The notes beneath the pieces are model-generated. The model was not told where the DNA came from. It ran no database searches and saw only the letters and a program-made list of their open reading frames with translations. A stretch of DNA of 64,000 nt from Pseudevernia furfuracea (taxonomy: Eukaryota > Ascomycota > Lecanoromycetes > Lecanorales > Parmeliaceae): NCBI GenBank assembly GCA_022315425.1, contig JAIUPT010000020.1, positions 1,612,001 to 1,676,000 of the forward strand, read 5' to 3'. How positions within the stretch are numbered: the first letter of the stretch is position 1; the number at the start of each line of letters is the position of its first letter. Of this stretch, positions 44,427-55,422 are shown one piece after another. Position numbers and translations under genes: made by a program.

Positions 44427-47400
44427 TCAAAGTCTTTCCCTATACGCCCGTTGCTCCTCGTCGATCAGATCAATAGCGTCCACCAACACCCCGTCTAACG
44501 CACACTTCGTGGTCAGCATCGTTTCTCCATGGGGTTTAATTGAGTCGCAAGACAGGTATCGGGAGTAGTAAAGGTGACTTTGCTCCCGAAACATGTCTTG
44601 CGAATCAATTCAATACCAAATAGGTAAGGAACCTCCGAAATGTACGTACCTGCAGCCTGAGCGTATACCAAGAGTCTGCCGGCAGAATCCTCGTCATCCC
44701 CCCCAAAACCAAGATCTCGGAGTTGCTCAACGCAATCATTGATTTTGCCGACCGTGGAATCGTCGTGGTGCTGATCGTCGTACACCGCCACTGCGAGAGG
44801 CGAGCGTTGTAATCCCGCTTCGGGTCGAGAAACCCTTTTCGAGTGCTCCTGATTGGCTCCCAAATGCCTGCCTTTGTAGTCACTGGCCCTATATAGAACC
44901 GTGGGCCCGCGACCGTTGTCCTGCAAAAAAGCATCCCATGCGACTCTTCCTGAACCATCGAAAACTTCAGAGTAAGGCCTTCGGCGTCTTGCGGCGTGTC
45001 TGGGGTTTGTACTAGCAATAGTGGCATTCCGACGAAGTCCTTCAGTCAAGCGGGGCCGGGCTGAAGGCTCCGCTTCCAGAGGATCAAAAGGCCCTGCTAA
45101 CCGGGCTGCCGAGCCCAGACGGCTTAGCGGTATAAATTCGAGCGGGTTTCGCTGCGCAGAATGCTCGCGAGGACCAGCTACCGGATTGTGAGATCGCCGA
45201 GATGCCTCTGCACCATTTGGGCCGCTGACATATGACAGCTTCCCATTGGCAGGCCCAGATTCTCCAATAGATCGACGGGGTGCTCGCTGGGGAATTAGCG
45301 GTTCCATACTTGGCAATGCGGGGAAGCTCGGAGCAGCTTCAAAATATTCTCCCTCGGACTGGGCCAATATGGGAAAGTGAGTATCGACTGGTGGTGAACT
45401 TGCACAATGGATTTTGTCTTGCTCGTCCAATGTTTTAGTGGATTGAGACCGTCGTAGACTGTCGAGGTATCCCGGGAAATTTGGGAGGTGAATTGGCCCC
45501 GGCCTGTGAAAGCGTGGTTCTTTGCTCATGGCAGGCCGAGACCTAGGCTGGCGTTCCATTTCTGACTTTGGACTCACAGGTATTTCAGGATTGTACCTTG
45601 GCGCAGCTGGATGATTCTGCTTCGAATTGACGGCTGTCTCAGACGGATCAACGCCACGTTTCAAGGAAAATTCGTTGCTCTTATGCGCGGTGATCGCGTT
45701 TTCGTCTGGTTGTCCATCGTGCGATATGGCTAATGGAGTGGAGCTCTGGCCAGTTTTTACTTCTCCCGGTCCTTTACGAAGTCCGAAAGTAGTCTCGCGC
45801 GGGTTTGTGGCCATCTCTCTTCCTAAAGCGGCGGTGAAGCCCCTCGTCAGACTCTGAAAACCGAGAACTGGGTCGTCCATGAGCTGAAGATCGGCGTCTC
45901 GAGTTCTGTCTGCGGCTTGACGTGAGACACTGGAAACTTCTTGCAGCCCTCGTGCAATGCCTTGTATGCAAGCACCAACCCCATTTACAGCTGTGCGGAT
46001 GCCATGGTCAATTGCTGTAGAAAGGTCCACATCTCCAGCAGTGAGCTCCTGTAGGTGCTCGTTGATGAGTCCTAAGAGTGACTCTTGAGGCAAAGGCTGA
46101 CTTTGCGACGGTAGAGTCTCGATCGAGGGATCGACGCGAGTAGCAGGTTCGGGCACCGGCGTTGGTGCAGCAGGTGGTTCAACTCCTCGGGCTTCCTCGC
46201 TGTCTGTAGCCGAGATTTTCTTGGCGAGTTCCGCTTCAAAAACCTCCAGAAGCGATGGCTGCCCATCCCTGGGCACTTCATCCTTATCCATAGTATTCGA
46301 GGTATCCTTAGCTTCCTCTTGAGCGTCTTGACGCTCGTCAAAACGGGTCGCACGTGTTCCGCTATAGGAGGACCAGCGATTTTTGCAAATCCCATGTTCC
46401 AAGGACCCTACACGGGAAGGCCTTGAATGACGAATAGGATTCGTTCGGCAGCGAAGTTTGTCGCCAGCTACCTGAGCCTGTCTTTTCCCTTCTGAGGTCA
46501 GGCCAGGTCCATCAAAGTCTTGAGACACGCTGGTAGACGCTTTAGGAAGGAATGCTGATGTTGATGACTTGTAATTTGCCCATCGATTTTGATGGCTGTC
46601 GACTGCAGTCATAGCGCCCTTTCTATAGCGCGAGAATGTTGTCCTCGCCCGTAGTTTTTCGCCTGCAGCTTGTGCCTACATCCACATGTAAGCTATTTTC
46701 TGCTTTATACCTACCTCGATTGAAGAATCCTCGGGCTTACCTGCCTCTTCCCCTCCACAGTAAGATTCGCTTCTCCATTCTTCCCCATGATAGACGCGGC
46801 TGAGCAGTCCATTCCCACAACTGGATCCCTCGGAAGGGTAGCCTGCCCAGCCATGGATTTAATCGGCTGAGGTATTACCGTCATTGACGGCTGTACTTGA
46901 GGCGGTCTCGTGGCATTAAAATGGTGGACACGATATTCTTCGAACTGTTGCGTACCCAGCGTATTGTACGAGGGACCAGGCGTTCTCTCAGCGGCTTCTT
47001 CAGAGCCTCCAGGCTGCTTAGCTCTACGAGCCATTTCGTCTTTACCCAAAGCAAAATGCATTTCATCAACTGATTGCCAAGTCACGCCAAACTCTTCTGC
47101 AATCGGGTTCCATATTTCACGTTTTCGCCTTTCCGGAGGTTGAAGTGTCAGATACTTTTGTTTACTTGCTCATCCCTTTTCTTCTTACGTGGACAGGAAA
47201 GCTACGCTTACCTCTCATAGAATACCGCCAGCCTGTTTTTCTTCTCTGCACTCCATATCGGGGCATCGTCCCGATCTTGCGCGACAGAATCTTCGTCAGC
47301 ATCCTTGTTAGAGCTCTGTATTTCTTGCCAAATCTTTTGCACGTAATCGCGGTCATCGATCTCGAATACATGATGCTCTGAATACTGTAGACCATGCTGC

Positions 47401-47693
47401 AAGTCGGCAGAACGGTCTGCTAAAGGCGGTAAGAGGGGTTCTTCCAGCTTTTCCGTCAATTCTCTGGAGGAGCCGAGCTGTATATCCACGTCAGACACAG
47501 AACACATACAAAGTAAGAGAGAGCCTACAGTGATCAGATCGCCGTCATATTCGTCATGATATTTTAGTGTTGCTGCCGGGTAAATAGAGATAGTTTCATC
47601 ATAGCGTGGAGCGTTGATTCGGACGAGCGTATCTTGAGACGCTTTCGGCAGGCTGGAAGGCTGCAGATTTCGGATGTGGAATGGGGACAACAT
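44427..47693 (-). CDS. disordered protein with SANT-like N-region and UBA-like C-terminus
   Basis: Unnamed 970-aa protein. Exons: 47529-47693, 47212-47477, 46741-47128, 44650-46675, 44427-44494. Near residue 40 is a PB1-like start (SIYPAATLKYHDEYDGD). A Myb/SANT-like helix set follows: WSAEKKNRLAVFYERKREIW, then GVTWQSVDEMHFALG. Most of the centre is Pro/Ser/Arg-rich and disordered, with a helical patch (LLGLINEHLQELTAGDVDL). The end is a UBA-like helix bundle, INDCVEQLRDLGFGGDDED then AAD-GVLVDAIDLIDEEQRA, formed by splicing over a 155-nt intron. A segment starting EGKRQAQ..AG.KLR occurs twice in tandem: once split by an intron (around 46741 and 46675) and once uninterrupted (about 46350-46505). 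A ubiquitin-linked regulatory role is only a guess; it may belong to the group of fungal adaptor proteins with UBA ends. Confidence 0.65.
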
Positions 47694-48190
47694 TGTCCCA
47701 GGTCAAGGTACTTCGTATTGATAGTGTATGCTGTAACATGGGCAACATAGGCCGGAGGCAGACACTCTAGAGATCAAGACTGATAAAGCATGGATTCAAG
47801 AACTTTACTCTCTCTATAGGTCGAGTGTCGTGAGGTACGCAGCTGGCTGCCTTCGGAGTTAAGCAAGCGCCGCGCTTTCGCGCCTATTGTTCGTATATGC
47901 CATTGCCAAGACAAATAGGGGGTCCATTAGCGTAGCCCCCTTGAGATTACGCATTATTGGCTGAGGTATAGAATGCTAACTAATACTTTATTAGGGCGCG
48001 CCACAAGCGCAACTGTGGGGGTCCACCACTGGTTTCCCAAGAATGGAACAATGGAGCCAAACCACCTAATCGTTTGACTGTTTGACGCACTACCGGCTTG
48101 AGCTCTACTTTTCCAGACCAAGCTCTCTCAAATTCAGAGTCGCTCTTCGAGTCTGTAGGACAAGGACAAGCCTACATCTCATTCGAAATC
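47694..48190. promoter_or_regulatory. divergent promoter region
   Basis: The SANT-UBA gene (minus) and the small conserved gene (plus) start away from each other here. I see no repeat or RNA gene. Confidence 0.4.
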
Positions 48191-49037
48191 ATGTCGAGAC
48201 CTCAAGGTCCAACTCTCATCAATCTTCCTCCTACTCCTCGTGACCCGGGAGGAACCCCCTCGGGACCGTAAGTTCTTTCCTTATTCTGATCCGCGTGGTA
48301 TATGCCCTGGGTGGTTTGAAGCCTGACACCCATTGTTGCAGCGGAACACCTAACTCTACTTTCAGCACGACTGCTATGTGGAACGAGTCACTTGGGCAAG
48401 CACCGGACTTTGGACCGCAAGTTCTTTCCTTATTCTGATCCGCGTGGTGTATGCCCTGGGTAGTTTGAAGCCTGACACCCATTGCTGCAGGGGAACACCT
48501 AACTCTGCTCTCAGCACGACTGCTGTTAAGGACGGATCACTTGGGCAAGCACCGCCCCATGCACACGCGCACGGCACTTCTTCAACCTCAACTTCCTCCG
48601 CCAATACCCTTGATGCCGAACGTGCAGACCGCATATCTCGTCTTGCTGGCTTAGAAAGAGTAGCTACTCTCCGCGGTGCTAATCAACATCTGGCCCAAGG
48701 AAGCCAACATCTCCAACAACAGCAGCCTCCAGGATACTTTGACAACACATCTAATCTACGCAAAAGTACGGTGGGCAGCGCCTCTGCAACAGGGTCTGGA
48801 GGTGAATCGGACAAGATGAGCGAAGATCAGGATGATGGGATTAGCAGTGCTGGTATGAGTGACGAAGGAAATGCAAGCTTGGTTGGCTTTGGTGAAACTG
48901 CCAGCAGCACTGGACCAGGGTCTATCTCCAATAGGACTGTCGTCAAAGAGAAGGATGCTGGTGGGGCCAGCAGCCCTACGTCTGCAGCACAGCATAACAA
49001 AGACTCGGGTAGTCCAATGCAAGGGCTTGAGGATTGA
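48191..49037 (+). CDS. conserved fungal protein of unknown function
   Basis: Exons 48191-48267, 48342-48416 and 48491-49037 give 232 aa without a known domain. The N-terminus MSRPQGPTLINLPPTPRDPG is followed by two copies of a GTPNS-(T/A)(F/L)STTA motif, one per exon, each ending in SLGQAP. Then come a His-rich stretch, the helix LDAERADRISRLAGLERVA, and an acidic Ser/Gly-rich region (KMSEDQDDGISSAGMSDEGN followed by ASLVGFGE). Similar disordered proteins with the TLINLPPTPRDPGG start occur in filamentous ascomycetes to my knowledge; their function is unknown to me. Exon 2 and its upstream intron are a tandem duplicate of intron 2 and the start of exon 3, and intron 2 uses a GC donor. Both introns are 74 nt in the same phase, so the reading frame is intact. 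Confidence 0.75.
48263..48554 (+). repeat. tandem duplication of an intron-exon unit (149-bp period)
   Basis: Unit 1 (48263-48405) and unit 2 (48412-48554) align without gaps at a period of 149 bp, covering a whole 74-nt intron and most of the following exon. I count about 16 substitutions. They include GTAAGT to GCAAGT at the donor, one base in the acceptor-side pyrimidine tract, and a cluster in the exon (gctatgtggaacgag against gctgttaaggacgga). The unit-2 exon seems nearer to the usual form of this protein, so unit 1 may be the derived copy, or the reverse. Confidence 0.9.
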
Positions 49038-49724
49038 ACCGGTCAAATCTGAACTTTCGAGAGGAGTAGCGACAGTGACAGACAAGCTGCGAAGAGAATA
49101 ATACAGTATGAACGAGGATCATACCAGCCAAGATATTCGACATTGGTACCATGAAGGAGGTGAATTCAGGATGGCTTACAAGCCATTTCCAGCGACGGAA
49201 AAAACTCCTTTCCGGAGCAACTTAGCTTCTCAGAATGTGACATTGCGTCAAGCTTCCTGCTATATTCGAGATCTACGACTCACGTTTAACGCACTTTACG
49301 TAGCTTTGTCACGATGGATGGAGAGGGGTCCTGCGTTACTTGACTGTAATACACGTGTGTAGTGCCATGGGCTACAAGAATCTGGCTTTTTCCCCAATCA
49401 GAGAAGAGAAAGAACGCATGGCGATCAGAACGCTCAAGCAGACATGAGTGTATTACTCATTGAACCACGTCTTGACTATCGATTGAATTACTTACTTAAC
49501 TACTCGTAGAATTGTCAAAGGAACGAATCCGGGGGAAATTACCTTAGAGTTAGAGTACGGAGTAGGGTTAGGGTTGCAGATCTCCTGCACCACTGCAAAG
49601 AAATTGAAAGAAATTGTCTCTTTGTTCCTCACCTTCCATCGCCTCTTCTCGTCCCCCCTCGACTCTTCTCCGCTTCAAGAAGGACTTGCCTGCAGCAGAA
49701 GACTATCTGTGACTTTAACTAGTC
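49038..49724. promoter_or_regulatory. eIF2A promoter with telomere-like TTAGGG motif
   Basis: About 690 bases. At 49563-49575 lies tagggttagggtt, two telomere-type units, preceded by the related agagttagagtac. TTAGGG-type boxes bound by Tbf1-like proteins are known in promoters of translation genes of many ascomycetes, so a regulatory role about 150 bp upstream of the eIF2A start codon is plausible. A CT-rich tract follows (49635-49680). No other gene is supported; an open frame at 49108-49362 shows no family features. Confidence 0.4.
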
Positions 49725-52088
49725 ATGGCGGTCCCCACGCAATTTGCCTGTAAGTCCAGCAACTGGGAAGTGAGCTGAGCTGAGCTGAAACTGTGAGCCT
49801 CTAGATCGAACGCTCAAAGGCATTGGCGTTGTCGAGGCTGCCCCAGTCTATGACTCGCTCCCCGGATTTGAAAGGTTCCTGCTCCTTCAAAAATCCCATC
49901 ACCAACTCGTCGCATCCTTGACTGACCTCTCAGTCAATAGGCCGGAAGGAAATCTCAGATGTTGTGCCTATTCGCCTTGCGGACGATATTTTGCCTGGGC
50001 ATCACCTGACAGGTAAGAAGCGGCGAGGGCCCTCATGGCTTTATACTGAAAATTGGCAGAGTGATAGTCGTCGACGCTTCTGTCGGCCATGTAATCACAT
50101 CCTTGCCAGCCGAGAATGTCTACGAGTTAGGCTTCTCCCCTCTCGGCACCTTCATCATTACCTGGCAGAGACACTCGAAGGATGATAATGGCGATGCCGT
50201 CAAGAACTTGAAGGTATGGAGGGTGGTCGAGGGAGGGCCGGATGCAGCTGATGACGAGCATAATGTCGTCGGGCGTTTTGTGCAGAAGTCACAGACTGGG
50301 TGGAACCTCCAGTACACTCGTGACGAACAATACTGTGCCCGCGTAGTCACAAATGAGGTCCAGTTCTATCAAAGTGGAGAACTTGCGACTGTGTGGAATA
50401 AGCTGCGGGTCGAAGGTGTCACAGATTTTGCTGTGTCGCCGGGCGAGAACCATTCGATCGCTGTATTCATTCCAGAGCGTAAGGTAGGCAGAATTCCGGC
50501 CCATAATACTGATCGGGTCCTGACCACGACCGTAGGGTCAACCTGCCGCAGTAAAGGTGTTCAACGTGCCAAACTTTGGTGCTCCGGTCTCTCAAAAGAA
50601 TTTCTTCAAGGGGGACAAAGTTCAGCTCAAATGGAACGATCAAGGCACAAGTCTCATCGTGTTAGCTCAGACCGAAGTCGACAAGTCAGGCAAGAGTTAC
50701 GACGAGGAAACAACTTTGTATCTTCTGAGCGCCAATGGCGGCTTTGATTCAAGGATAGATCTAGGTACTGTATTTCGTCGAGGTTGCCGGAACGTATATA
50801 CTGACCCACCGCAGATAAGGATGGCCCAATCTATGATGTTACATGGTCGCCGAACTCGAAAGAATTTGGTGTGGTATACGGCTATATGCCAGCTAAGACA
50901 ACAATTTTCAATGCCAAAGCCAACGCTACTCATAACTTCGCCCTTAGTCCACGAAATACGATTCTCTTCTCTCCATCCGGGAAATCCGTGCTGGTAGCTG
51001 GCTTCGGCAACTTGGTGGGCCAAATGGATATTTACGATATGGAAAATGACTATAAAAAGATCTGCACCATCGAAGCTAGCAATGCCAGTGTATGTGAGTG
51101 GAGTCCCGATGGAAAGCACATACTTACGGCGACTACAAGCCCGAGGCTACGGGTCGATAATGGTGTGAGGATATGGCATGTCGGAGGAGGGTTGATGTAT
51201 AATGAAGATCTGCAAGATCTTTACCACGTCACTTGGCGTCCGCAGTCTCCAAAATCATATCCCCTGGGAAATCCTCTTCATCCTATACCTACCCCACATG
51301 CCTCTGCTTTAGCATACTTGGGCACAGTCAAGACACCATCGAAGCCGGCTGGTGCTTACCGACCACCTGGCGCTCGAGGTACACTCACACCTTTAGCTTT
51401 CAAGCGTGAAGATGAAGGTGGTGCAGCATACGTCAGCAACGGCAGTCTATCTTTGGGCTTTGGAGCCAATGGATTTGGGAAACCGAGGAAACGAGAAATT
51501 CCGGGCGCAGAGGCCGTGGCCGAGGACAATCAAGCTTCGACTGGGGCAGCACCTGCAGAAGCCGACGAGAATCTGTCAAAGGCAGCTGCAAAGAACAAGA
51601 AGAAGCGGGAAGCAAGGAAGGCAAAGGATGCTGCTGACAAAGCCACTGGACTTGCGCCAACACCAGATGGTGGTCCCTCTGTTACAGCGGCAAATTCAAG
51701 TAGGAGTCCGGAAAGGAGAGACCAGAAGGGTCACGAGAGGAACCGTTCAAGGGGACAATTGGACACTCGGCCACGCTCGCAGCAAGGCAAGAAAGAGCAA
51801 CGGCAGCCTGAACGGCCACCTCAACGGCCACCGCCTCCGACCCCAGCTGTCAATGGTACAAGCGAAAAGGCCTTGCAAGAAGCTCCTGAGCTCTCGGTGA
51901 CTTCTCCGGGTGGCGGAGGGACCCCGCAAGACAAGAAGACCCGGGCTTTGCTGAAGAAACTGCGGGCCATTGATGACCTGAAGATGAGGCGGGCTGGGGG
52001 TGAGAAGTTGGAGGGTACCCAGATCAAGAAGATGGATACGGAGGATGAAGTCAGAAAAGAGCTGGAAGGCTTGGGTTGGAACGATTGA
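49725..52088 (+). CDS. translation initiation factor eIF2A
   Basis: WD40 beta-propeller factor (yeast YGR054W type) that can deliver initiator tRNA to the 40S subunit independently of eIF2. Six exons (49725-49749, 49805-49874, 49941-50012, 50060-50483, 50536-50764, 50815-52088) give 697 aa; the first encodes only MAVPTQFA plus one base. Propeller blocks include CAYSPCGRYFAWASPD, ELGFSPLGTFIITWQRH, LQYTRDEQYCARVVTNEVQF, VKVFNVPNFGAPVSQKNFF, PIYDVTWSPNSKEFGVVYG and CEWSPDGKHILTATTSPRL with VDNGVRIWH. After residue about 430 the tail is disordered: AYRPPGARGT, a Lys/Arg-rich segment (AAAKNKKKREARKAKDAADK) and a C-terminal helix ending KELEGLGWND, as in the family. High confidence from the propeller and the end. 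Confidence 0.93.
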
Positions 52089-52833
52089 GGTTTTGGCATT
52101 GGCATTGGCTATGGAACATTTCAAGCCTGATCCTATTCTCACCTGGCAGAGTCCTCAGCTACCAACTGTCTGAAGAAAATGAACTACACTTCCATCTACG
52201 ACGGGCACAAGTGACGCTGTTGTCCGCCCACCTAGACTTGCACCTCACAAGCAACACAAAATATAGAATAGAGTAAATGAGCATAACCAAACACCTTGTC
52301 TCCTGGCGATGAGATGTCGATACTAAAAGCGTTATGAGGTTTTGCCGTGGTGAAGCGACAAATACTTGCACCATTTTCCAAAAAGACATGAATTCGAACA
52401 AGCTTCTCCGAAGCTTGTCGCGTCTCACTAGTACACAGCCTTCCTCACAACAACCTGCAAGCAGGCGCGCTCGGGCATTGTCTCCAGGCAAAAGCCGGAG
52501 GAGCAAGAGCAGCAAACCAGCCAAGCCAAGCCGTCCCGATACGTTCGAAGCCGTTGCGGACGGCTGATGGAGGTTGCTATTAATGTATCGCGGGATATAC
52601 TGAGCAAGGGGGATAGATCTTCCCAGAGCTCAACCTTGTACCCGCGGGTGTTGATGAAAGTGCGGTTGGGATATGATATTAGGGGGCGGAAGCGAAGGTG
52701 AATACGTGAAGATAGAGCAGCGCTAGGTACTAATACTGAAACAGGGTAAGGACTTCAATTGGGTATCTAAACGCTATACCGTGTGGTTGTAGATACAACA
52801 AACTGCTGGCTGTTTTGTAAAGTTGCAACATTA
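52089..52833. other. convergent spacer eIF2A / WD40-like gene
   Basis: About 745 bases. The only open stretch with coding-like composition is 52388-52567 (59 codons, Ser/Arg/Lys-rich), for which I have no family. Otherwise 3' flanks. Confidence 0.35.
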
Positions 52834-54889
52834 TCATGACATTAGGAGATTGTTGCCATTTGTACGAGACAGACTTCGAGAGTTGCGGGTTGGCGTGGTT
52901 TGGCTGTTTGACATGCCGGCCAAGACTCGGTCCATTCCATTCACGTCAAGGTCTCCTGTGGTTAGCAACTGCTGGTCGGTCATGGATATGAGAAGTGGCG
53001 AAGGGGGGGAGAAAGGCACTGGTGGTTCTGCAATAGGCGAAGTCACGATCACAAGTCGGTGGTCTCCCGTGACCAGTATTTCCGAATGAGTGGCGTCATC
53101 CTTCGCTGACCCTGAGCGGTGATAGGATGGCATCAGAGAGGCCTCCTTGCACGATTCTCCACCTAGTTGGATGTTGTTGATCGTCTTGGGTTCGCCTTTG
53201 GCCCCACTTCCAAAGAGATTTCCAGATCCTCGGGCTTTATTCTGCCAATGGATGAAGAGGCTGGGTATCACGGCAATTGTACTTCCGTGCCACGCAAGAA
53301 CAGCTTCGTCGTCTGCTCTGCTGTTCGACGCATCCTGGACCGGTGAGACAGAAAGACCACCTCGCACAAGCCCGTCTGCCTGAGGTGTGGGCTCTACGAA
53401 AAATGCTTGCTGCTTGATTTTGCGGGTACCAGGAGTCATAGGAGCTAGTTTCGATCTGTTTTCTGTCTTTGTGCTCGAGCTCGTGAACAACGTCCGCGAC
53501 TTCAATGAATCGCCAACCCAACCTTCAAGCGCAAATCTCGTCAAATACTCCATCGACGTGCTCCTAGAAGGGTTGCTTCCGTCTGTGGGTTTCGGGCCCG
53601 CGTTCTCGAGATCCCAAACGCCCCACTTACCATCTGCTAGCAGCGCTAGGATGGCTTTGCCCCCTAAGACCCATTGCGCGTCTAAGATGGGCTTTCGCCT
53701 TGATGTGGAGTCCTGCAAAGTCTCGAAGTCGGTGTAAAGGGATAAGCGCCAGGAGCCTTCGGCCGTCTTGGACTGAGGTACACAGTCCAGTATCCTTACC
53801 GCACCCTTCGCCTCTGCAATCAGTAATTGAGAGTGCCGCGATGCCGGGTAGAGTGCAGAATTGAAACACACTGATACGGTTTGGGAGGCAAGATATTGAG
53901 TCCACCAGGGATTTTGCAACTCTGGAGATAAGCCCGCTTCCCCCGCCAGTATAGGAATCCTGTGGATCAGGAGCAGGCCTGAGAGATCTGCAGAGCACGA
54001 TGCAATAAGCAGATCCCATTGATGATCTCCAAGTCGAGATCTACTCTGACTTCGCGAAGCAGACCGCGAAACGTAACGTCGTAGATCCGGTTTCTTACTG
54101 CTAGTGTCATCTTCGTCCATATCGGTGTTTTCCAGATCTTCTGGAGGGGTCGATGTCATGGATATCGAAACACCTTTAGGGATGCTCCGATGTGTGGTGC
54201 CACTTGAGAGCACAATCATCTCTTCACCGAAGACGCTTTTCCCAGTGCCCAAATTGGAAGCTATATCCCTCAATTCGGGTCTATTCTTACTTTGTGGAGA
54301 CGGTGGCAGAAGAGGGATCAGAATTACTCTGACTGAGAAATCAGAGCAGGCTATTGCAAGAACAAGCTTCTGAGAAAAGAGGACGGGTAGTGATTGGAGG
54401 CTTGACCTCTGAGAGTCTGCAGGCAGATGAGGGAAAGCCAGATGTAGGACCTCAACACCGAGTGGTAGATCCAGCGTCTGTATCACGGGCTCGAAAGGCT
54501 CTGAAACATCGAACTCGCCATGCTCTTCAAAATCTGGATTGTCTTGATATGGCGGCTGCTCAGAGTTCTCGGGCGCCTCTTCATCAGAATCAATAATCAT
54601 GATTGCGTCCTCACTTGCACCGTTGGACTTGCATTTCTTCTCCGCAGGCATTGGCTGGTCTTTGAAAGGTCGTCCGCCTTTCCAGACAACACGAAGACCC
54701 TGCTCATGCCCGTAAACAATTATTGTAGAGCCATTGGGTGAAGGCAGTGGGTATGATTTAGATGTATGAACACGGTAAGGCAGATCGTAGCTAGAGGATG
54801 TGTCAGTGAGCGGTCTCTCGTAAAGGGCACACTGTGATATGCTACCATATCTGAAGCAAGCCATCGAGAGCGCGAATATTCGGCTTCAT
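52834..54889 (-). CDS. WD40-like protein, possibly fungal nucleoporin Nup37
   Basis: Two exons (54846-54889, 52834-54790) give 666 aa. The short first exon, MKPNIRALDGLLQI, is joined to YDLPYRVHTSKSYPLPSPNG; without the splice the frame begins MACFRYG, which looks like intron. The body has scattered WD-type blocks: STIIVYGHEQGLRVVWKGG, LVLAIACSDFSVRVILIP, WDLLIASCSADLSGLLLIHR, LLIAEAKGAVRILDCVPQ and LDAQWVLGGKAILALLADGK followed by WGVWDLEN. An acidic insert (MIIDSDEEAPENSEQ) and a Ser-rich linker interrupt it. I connect it with the long Nup37-type proteins of filamentous fungi, part of the Nup107-160 outer-ring complex, from general resemblance. The propeller is fairly sure, the name is not. 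Confidence 0.6.
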
Positions 54890-55422
54890 GACTGCCTCTT
54901 CTCTCAAGTGTCCCTAAGCCGTAGCTTGCTGTGATCCTCAGACAAAAGACATGACGCAAATCAGCTTTTGGATTGCCACGCAGTAGGTATCAGCCTTGTA
55001 TGCGTGTAGTCTTCATGGTGGTGCAGGTGGTACTGGCTGGTGGGTGCAGGCGATTATGGGTTGGGTTCTCTTGCGGAGCGGAAAGGTCCCCGCTGGTTGA
55101 GGGAGAAAAAAGCCAAGGATGCATCAGCTTTCAACACTCGATATGACGCGACGCGACGGTACTATCGGACAGTTGCAAACAATGTCAGCACAAACAAAGT
55201 CAGGGAGCCACAGCATCATTGTTGACAGGGTAGAGGAGAGACACCACTGGTCATGGCGTCCCACGATCGAATATTACCTTAGCGACGAGACAGAACTTCC
55301 CCTGTCGCCATAGTCAGTGCGACCATTCATCTGTGTGCAGTCGGGACCGTGTCAAACACGAGCACTCGAAAAAGCACATACCTATCCTGGTCTACTAGTA
55401 CGGTTCCATTGCCACCTAAACA
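54890..55422. promoter_or_regulatory. divergent promoter, WD40-like gene / APC1
   Basis: About 530 bases between two genes that start away from each other. No repeat or motif stands out. Confidence 0.4.

Noticed and set aside
48378..48490. Alternative gene start at 48378 reading through the GC-AG intron
   Set aside because: It changes the frame of the preceding exon and yields a hydrophobic N-terminus unlike the rest; the spliced model keeps both repeated motifs. Retention as a minor isoform cannot be excluded.
49108..49362. 84-codon open frame upstream of eIF2A
   Set aside because: No domain, no splice context, and it lies in the presumed promoter region.
52388..52567. 59-codon Ser/Arg/Lys-rich open frame
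   Set aside because: Short, low complexity, in the 3' flank between convergent genes and without recognised relatives.
54791..54864. Start of the WD40-like gene at MACFRYG (54864)
   Set aside because: That part behaves like an intron (GT at 54845, AG before 54790); the spliced start at 54889 joins smoothly to the conserved YDLPYRVH block.
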